Origin: Stereocaulon alpinum
Lineage: Eukaryota > Ascomycota > Lecanoromycetes > Lecanorales > Stereocaulaceae
Assembly (NCBI GenBank): GCA_018257865.1
Contig: JAEUBA010000002.1
Location: 682,001-746,000, forward strand
DNA: 64,000 nt
Direction: 5' to 3'
How positions within the stretch are numbered: position 1 is the stretch's first letter; each line of letters begins with the position of its first letter. The translations under genes and the position numbers were made by a program. Shown piece after piece: positions 58,293 to 64,000 of the stretch. The notes beneath the pieces were generated by a model. That model did no database searches and had not been told where the DNA came from. It was given only the letters and a program-made list of their open reading frames with translations.

Positions 58293-59282
58293 CTATCTAT
58301 TCTTCACTGCATTCGACATCGGGGCTTGACTTTTCCGCCTTGACTCAAGTGGCGCACTTGTCTCGATTTCATTGACTTTCACAGGCAGGTATTGCCCCGT
58401 CATTGCCTCCTGAACCCATGGCACTTCAACCTGAGACACACATCCTCTTATGAAGTCGACCAACCCTTTGGAATCCGGTGCTCCTTCGATCAAACCAATC
58501 AAGCCGACCCGTGGAAGTGCCAAAGCGGCGCCCAGACGTTCTTCGGCTCCCTTTCGAAGCATTACCAAGCGGATGGGCGGTGAGGAAGGTGTGGCTAACG
58601 AAGCTGTCTTTGTGAGAAGAGGGAGATGTGAATGCATGACTGAAGGTTGATCAAAGCGCGGGATGAAAATAGCTGCTAAAGGTGCTTTCGGTCCCAGTAC
58701 CATATCTGGATTTGGACCCTGTCCAGAGACTTTGCTCGGTGCCAACCGTTGTGCCAAAGTCTCAAGGTACCTGATCGTCGTATTAAACCCAATTGTGAGA
58801 TGGCTCTGCATCTCTGGTAGTACTGGTAGGATTCTTTTTGATATTTGACCTTCCGAAGACTGTTGTTCCTCGTCTGTGACAGCGCGATCCTGTTGTCTCT
58901 TCCGCTTCTTCTTCCGTTTCCCCTTGGAGACTGTATGTTGCGCCCTATGCTTGCCTAGAGGACTTAGCAAGCTATGAAAAGGTAGCCGTCAGTCCCGATC
59001 TTCTCACTTCATAAATACAGCGGGCCTGGTTAATGCGAACGCGCCCACAAGCCCAATAATAGCCGAGAGATCGGACGAAAGATGGGCTGCTGCTACGGCT
59101 TACCTACAGAGCAGCTCGAGAATGATGTCCTGGTCCTCATTCGATATTACGGGCCTGAAAGCCAGTCAGCATGCATATCATGAATCCTTGCAACGAGCTT
59201 GCCATTGCACTTCCGTGTATGGAGACTCGAGGCTGAACATTGTTTTGGGCTTCCGAGCTGCGATAGCGGTCTTTGACGTCAT
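58293..59282 (-). CDS. POP3: RNase P/MRP subunit Pop3 (Rpp38-like)
   Basis: 269 residues from three exons: 59,203-59,282, 59,104-59,154 and 58,293-58,971. The start, MTSKTAIAARKPKTMFSLES, continues PYTEVQWPVISNEDQD and LSPLGKHR, then a Lys/Arg-rich nuclear patch (KGKRKKKRKRQQ). The L7Ae/Rpp38-like domain follows, with HLTIGFNTTIRYLE, LAAIFIPRFDQPSVMHSHLP, IRLVMLRKGAEERLG and RVGLIGLIEG. Pop3 is an RNA-binding subunit of RNase P and MRP, for tRNA and rRNA processing. Intron 1 (48 bp, 59,155-59,202) must use a GC donor (TG|GCAAGC) with a normal CAG acceptor; intron 2 is 132 bp with GT...AG. Confidence 0.8.
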
Positions 59283-59953
59283 CACGGCCACAGCGGGATG
59301 TGCACGCAATTGGGTGGGCACGACTTCAGAGCATGATAGCTGTCACTTTGGCAAGAGGAAAGTTTGATGAGTTGTCTGCGTGTTGGGTATCTTGCAGGGA
59401 TCACTAATAGTGGCATGCCATCCTTGCAGTAGCTGTTCGACGCGGATACGCGGCTACCATTCCGCCCGAAGGGGCCCGACCTATGAGATCATTCAAGACC
59501 TATTCCAAGCTGTAAGCAGGAGGCAGAAGATTAGAAGTCGACGAGTACAACACTGAACACTGTAAATGTAGATCAGTCGCTCAGATCTCCATATTGTAGT
59601 TGTGGGGTATTGTGCTACGACTACGGAGCGCCCTGGATCAAGTGAGCAGTTTTAAAGTCCCTACCGTAAAGGCCCCACTACTAGAGGTGGTCCTAGCGCG
59701 TTCTGCCTAGCCTTCCCAGCTCGCCTGTCGATCATCGACAATTGTCACCTCTACCTTACGCCTTACCAGACTACACACACAACTGTGACCCTCATAGCTT
59801 CACTTCCCCCTTCTAACACCCCACAAGCAGCTTCACTTGCATATCTCTCATCTCCAGCACTATTCGTCTACTAAAACACCATTGTTCAATCACCACAGCC
59901 TTTAGTTCTTGGCCATCCACCTTGGCCTAGAATATTTGGGTTAGCACAATGTC
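59283..59953. promoter_or_regulatory. Divergent intergenic region, POP3 and ubiquitin hydrolase
   Basis: About 670 bp. An ATG at 59,949 opens a six-codon upstream ORF (ending TGA) that overlaps the main start at 59,954 in another frame. Pyrimidine-rich stretches near 59,800-59,880 suggest a 5' UTR. No specific site identified. Confidence 0.45.
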
Positions 59954-62900
59954 ATGGACTCAGCTTTGACCCGCCCGCCCAACACTTCACCTCGTGCAAA
60001 ATCTGTGGGACCTAGTCGTCCGCACAGAGACTCTATGGAAGACGCCGACTCTTCCGCTACAAGGAAACGCCCACGACTGGACAGCGGAGATCGAGCTCAC
60101 AGAAGTATGTCTGCAGACAGATTACGTGACATTGCGATCGACACTAGTTCTCCTGGACCTCTCTCAACCTCTTCGAACGGCCAGCTCTCATCGCCGCCTC
60201 TAGAAGCAGCTGACCGAGTTCCACCTTTGGGTCTGACACCAAGCAAGGTTACCATCAACGTTCGAGAACCCGCCAGCACCTCACCTACCCACACATCTAC
60301 ACAAGTCAAGGCTACATCCTCGTTGCGGACTGGTGACGGTGATATAGCTGTTGGAGATCTGGAATTCTCCAGCAAGATCGACTCTCCGTCCCCGAACGTT
60401 ATTTCTGTGGGCTCCTCTCCCCCTCAAAGCCCAGAAATTGAAGTTGCTGAAGTCGAGGACATGACCGATGAGCCTGGGGAGACGAGATGGAGACCCATGT
60501 CACGTGCGACCAGCGCCTTCGAGGTTATGCGTACATATCGTGTTCTCATGAACGCGTTCCCTTTTGGACAGCAAATGATACGATGGCGGAAAACGCTTAG
60601 TCAGTTAGCAGCCGGTTTCGAAAAGAGTAAGCAGCTCGGATCCTTTTAGCACGATTAGGAGCTAACAGCAATACAGATGACATTGAGGATGGCAACGTGT
60701 TCGGCCAGTTGGCGCATTGGATCGAGACTTTTGTTCGAGAAACAGAGCCACACGCCACGCAGTGGTGGGACATGTACCGTGAAGAGCGGGAATTTTGGGA
60801 CGAATTCCCTTTGCTACTAGAGGCTCTTGCCCTCAGAAAGTGGGTACGGTCTTCAGAGCTGGAGGCGTATGCTGATACTTGTCAAACAGTAACACAAGGT
60901 TTGGTACCAACAGACAGAATTACCTGGGGAACATGGAGCTTCCCAGCGGCGAGAAGCCATTGCAAAATTTCTTAGTCGCATATGCTTCTTTGGTTATGCG
61001 AATGATACAGATCGATTTGCAAACGCTGGCACGACAGTTTGAGGCCAACATCACCCCAGATCTCATCTCTGATCGCTATATTAATGCCGTGGCCGGCATC
61101 ATGGAATATCGGTTGCCCTTCTGGAAATCTCCTGTGGACACGTCTAGATACGACTTCAAAGTCACAATTACGGCAATCATCAGCACTTTGATGCTGCCAC
61201 AATCCAACGAGATAGCCAGCCTAAAATCCCTGTTGCAAGGAATATTAGAGCTATGCCAGCTCTCGCCAGGTGTATTGCCAAAAGTGTTTGCTCCACTCAA
61301 CCTTGCCAATTGCGCAATGGACCATTACCGACGCTTGCAGATCGAGGACACTGATGTAGATAGAAACCTGCTGATGCAAATCCTTGAGGTGCCAGAGCAA
61401 AGCTATCAGATATTTCGTGTCGCCGAGGACAAGTTCAGGAGCTTGATCAGCAAGCAGAATCCGGCTTTGTCTATCGAGATTAGCCAAACCCTTATCGGGA
61501 GGCTTTCGTTGCTTCTCAGAAATGTGACGAACTCGGACGAACAGCTGACGCAGGCATTTATGAATGCAGAGCTGAAGGACTACGACTCCCGGGACACTCG
61601 TGCGATGCTCTTGCCAGATGCTTGGAAGTTTCATATGTTGAAGAGATGTATTTTGGAAGGCAGAATGGAAATAAGAGTTCATGGTGTAGATTCCATGGAC
61701 AGAGAACTCGTGGAGGTGTATAACTTGCACGTGAAGGACCGACACATCGGCATAGAGCGTCCGAATCATCCGATCGCGCAGTATCTTTCTGACTTCTTAC
61801 TATCCAACAAACTCGTCGAGTATTTCGTTGGTGTCGAGTCTCACCCGCAGCTCATCAGCAGATGTGCGAACATTATCGGTTTCCTCGTCGTCACACACAG
61901 ATATACTAAGGCTGAAACCGATATCATTTGGAATGCGGTGATCACTAGCCAGGACTCGCGGTTCGTGGACGCCCTGCTCAGGATGCTATCGGGCATCTTC
62001 AGCATTGCCAGGTACCCGACGTTGCTCTACTTGACGAAGAAGCTGAACGAGCTCCCCATCTACGCTTTCGACGGCCCTATGATCGAATATGCCCAGAAGT
62101 TGTTTGCCATGCTTATACAGAAGCTCAGAGAACTTCTGAACGACGATAACGTGGATATGCAGCTCCGTCAGGAGTGCAAAGAAACTATAAACAACCAACG
62201 GATGGACATGCCACCCTATTACCTATGTATCCGACTCATACGTCAGTGTCAATCGGCAACGGAAAGCACATTGGAACCTCAGCGAAAGCGGGATATCCAT
62301 CACTTTGCAACACAACAGCTTCGAAGTTTGCTCGCTTTTGGCCCCAGCGATACTGACAAGCATGCTATTTATGACGACTGCCTCAAGGACATATCAGGTC
62401 AGACGGACTTTGCAACCGGCAGCATTTCCGCCATCCACGCCCTCCTCGCTCAGAATTACGAAAGAGAATTTGCTTTGTTGTCCAAGGGTTCGACTTTGAC
62501 ATCGCTCTTGGTTGATGAACTTGCTCATATGGTCGGGATGGAACGGTCTTTGCAGCAGCCCTCGCAGATGTTTGATGAGTGCCTGGACATCCGACTACAG
62601 TTGCTGCTGCACATAATCACTTACGTGCCAGACACTTTTACTGCCAAGACTGGTACGCAGCTGTGGAATGTTGCAGTAGGCTCAGAGGCACTTCACGACC
62701 GTGCTCGAGAAGCTGCTTGGTGGTGCTTCATCCGAGCAATGCGTTTTCCTGTTAGGAATGCCTACCCCAAGAGAAATGTATTCATCGATCAATGTGTTCG
62801 CGACCTCCTACCTCGGCTGAATCCTCAATTCTACACAAACGGATGTCTGCAATTCGTCCAGGATGCTGTCCATTACCACTCGCGGATGGCAGCAATGCAA

Positions 62901-64000
62901 CAAGAACCTGAGGCAAAGCAAGATTCGACAGTAGGGCTTCTATGGCAATTGTCTCTTACAGCGCCTCCTAACACCATTGAGGCCAAAGCCATTCGTACAC
63001 TTGTGAACTTCTATCTCGATTCTCCGGATTCTCCACGCCGATCAAGAGCTGCGACTGAAGCTATTCACATAGACGTAGTCGAACGTTGCATACGCCAGCT
63101 CACATCGGCTGCTTCTAAGCTCAAAGCCTTTAGTGACGGCACATCAAGCGGAGAAGACGAACCAATGGTAATCGTTGCCTCCGAGGAGGAGATCCATCTA
63201 CAAAGACTGTCCTTTTCGAGGTCCTTGATGATTTTGCACGAGTTTGTTCAAGGAGTACGCTTACGCCCTAAATACAGTCCACAACCTCAGAGTCAACGAC
63301 AATTGCTACATGAAATCGCAGAGAACAAAGGCCGCCCCATCCAAATCCGATACCAGACGTTTGGCGGTATTTCCACATCTGATATTCGGACAGTAGAAGT
63401 TGGAGATCTCGAGACTATACAGGAGCTTTCTCGTCGACTCACTTCATTGACAGGTTTTGCCAAGCTTAATCTGATCGTTGGAGGCCAGCGCCTTGACTTA
63501 GCAAAGACTGCAGACCAGACGCTACAAGAATTAAAGCTCGACCAGAAAGGTCTTCTTCTTGTCAAGAGGGTTGCAGAAGCGGATGCAGTCCCGGATCTGT
63601 CACCTGCATCAACGCTACGACCAGTGGAGAAAGAGATATTGAATCATTTTTCGGAACTGTATCAGCTTCTCACAATGGAGGACGAGCTAAGCACCGAGGT
63701 ATGCAAATCTTCGTATGCGTAAATTTTACAAGCTTCACAGCTGATCTTAGGCAGGTGTTTGATTTCTTGGGAACTTTCGAACCCCACAACAGTATCACGA
63801 CGCTGGTGTGCTCTAAAAATACACCACTCGACACAATCTTCCCTCCCACCGCCCCTTTCAAGATCAGGTATTCCATTTATGCTTTGAAGAGGTCCTTGGA
63901 GTATCATTCACATGTTGTACAAATACAGCCCCAACGGCCTTCTCATCCTTGTATATACTGACCGCAGCACAGGGCTTCACAACCCCAGATCTCACATGCC
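59954..64000 (+). CDS. USP34/USP9X-type ubiquitin hydrolase, N-terminal part
   Basis: First about 1,278 residues of a giant deubiquitinase, cut by the window end before its catalytic Cys/His boxes. Exons: 59,954-60,626; 60,677-60,888; 60,939-63,698; 63,755-63,916; 63,973 to beyond 64,000. The intron at 60,889-60,938 (GTAACA...GAG) is the least certain; it is needed to join two frames. The first 190 residues are disordered with a basic patch (TRKRPRL), likely a nuclear signal. Long helical-repeat regions follow, then a ubiquitin-like domain near residues 1,090-1,172 (GRPIQIRYQTFGG to DQKGLLLVKR). The order and the PFGQQMIRWRKTLSQL, NPQFYTNGCLQF and FPPTAPFKIRYSIYALKR segments fit fungal homologues of USP34/USP9X. 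Confidence 0.83.

Noticed and set aside
1..64000. CRISPR arrays, rRNA genes, bacterial operons
   Set aside because: No regularly spaced repeat/spacer array, no rRNA-like conserved tract, and intron-containing genes show eukaryotic DNA.

Overview
The window looks like nuclear DNA of a filamentous ascomycete (Pezizomycotina, probably a Dothideomycete; the class is inference). Evidence: most introns are 45-75 bp with GTAAGT-like donors, CTRAY-like branch sites and AG acceptors; a long AT-rich tract carries C-to-T/G-to-A damage typical of repeat-induced point mutation (RIP); fungal NLR and HET incompatibility-type genes are present; and housekeeping genes resemble fungal PEX8, STE14, POP3 and a USP34/USP9X-type ubiquitin hydrolase.

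Layout. (1) 1-12.3 kb: RIP-degraded repeat island. It holds the 3' end of a Ty3/gypsy chromovirus pol (+ strand, 1-1.62 kb) and a minus-strand Helitron (Rep about 5.7-6.8 kb, Pif1-type helicase about 2.45-4.49 kb). The Helitron is split by a 1,188-bp insertion that escaped RIP and is flanked by a perfect 12-bp direct repeat. (2) 12.3-37.5 kb: accessory block with eight copies (seven full-length, one relic) of a SprT-like zinc metalloprotease family, interrupted by a HAD phosphatase, a PGAP4-like membrane glycosyltransferase, a small basic protein, a fructosamine-3-kinase pseudogene and a SesB-like/NACHT/WD40 NLR. In six of the seven full copies an intron splits the zinc motif exactly as HExx^H; the seventh is intronless. 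(3) 38-48.7 kb: gene-poor. It holds a secreted six-cysteine protein, an NLR fragment, a seven-exon rhodopsin-domain membrane protein, a 135-bp inverted-repeat pair and one orphan reading frame. (4) 48.7-64 kb: mostly conserved core genes: STE14, an orphan, a HET gene broken by two in-frame TAG codons, PEX8 (ends in the peroxisomal signal SKL), a cupin, a TMEM170-like protein, POP3 with a GC-AG intron, and the N-terminal part of a giant ubiquitin hydrolase running off the right end.

The most unusual content is the local SprT-like expansion, with its shared N-terminal signature, its intron inside the active site and its position between a RIP island and NLR/HET genes. That is the best candidate here for an undescribed system; its function is not shown by the sequence.
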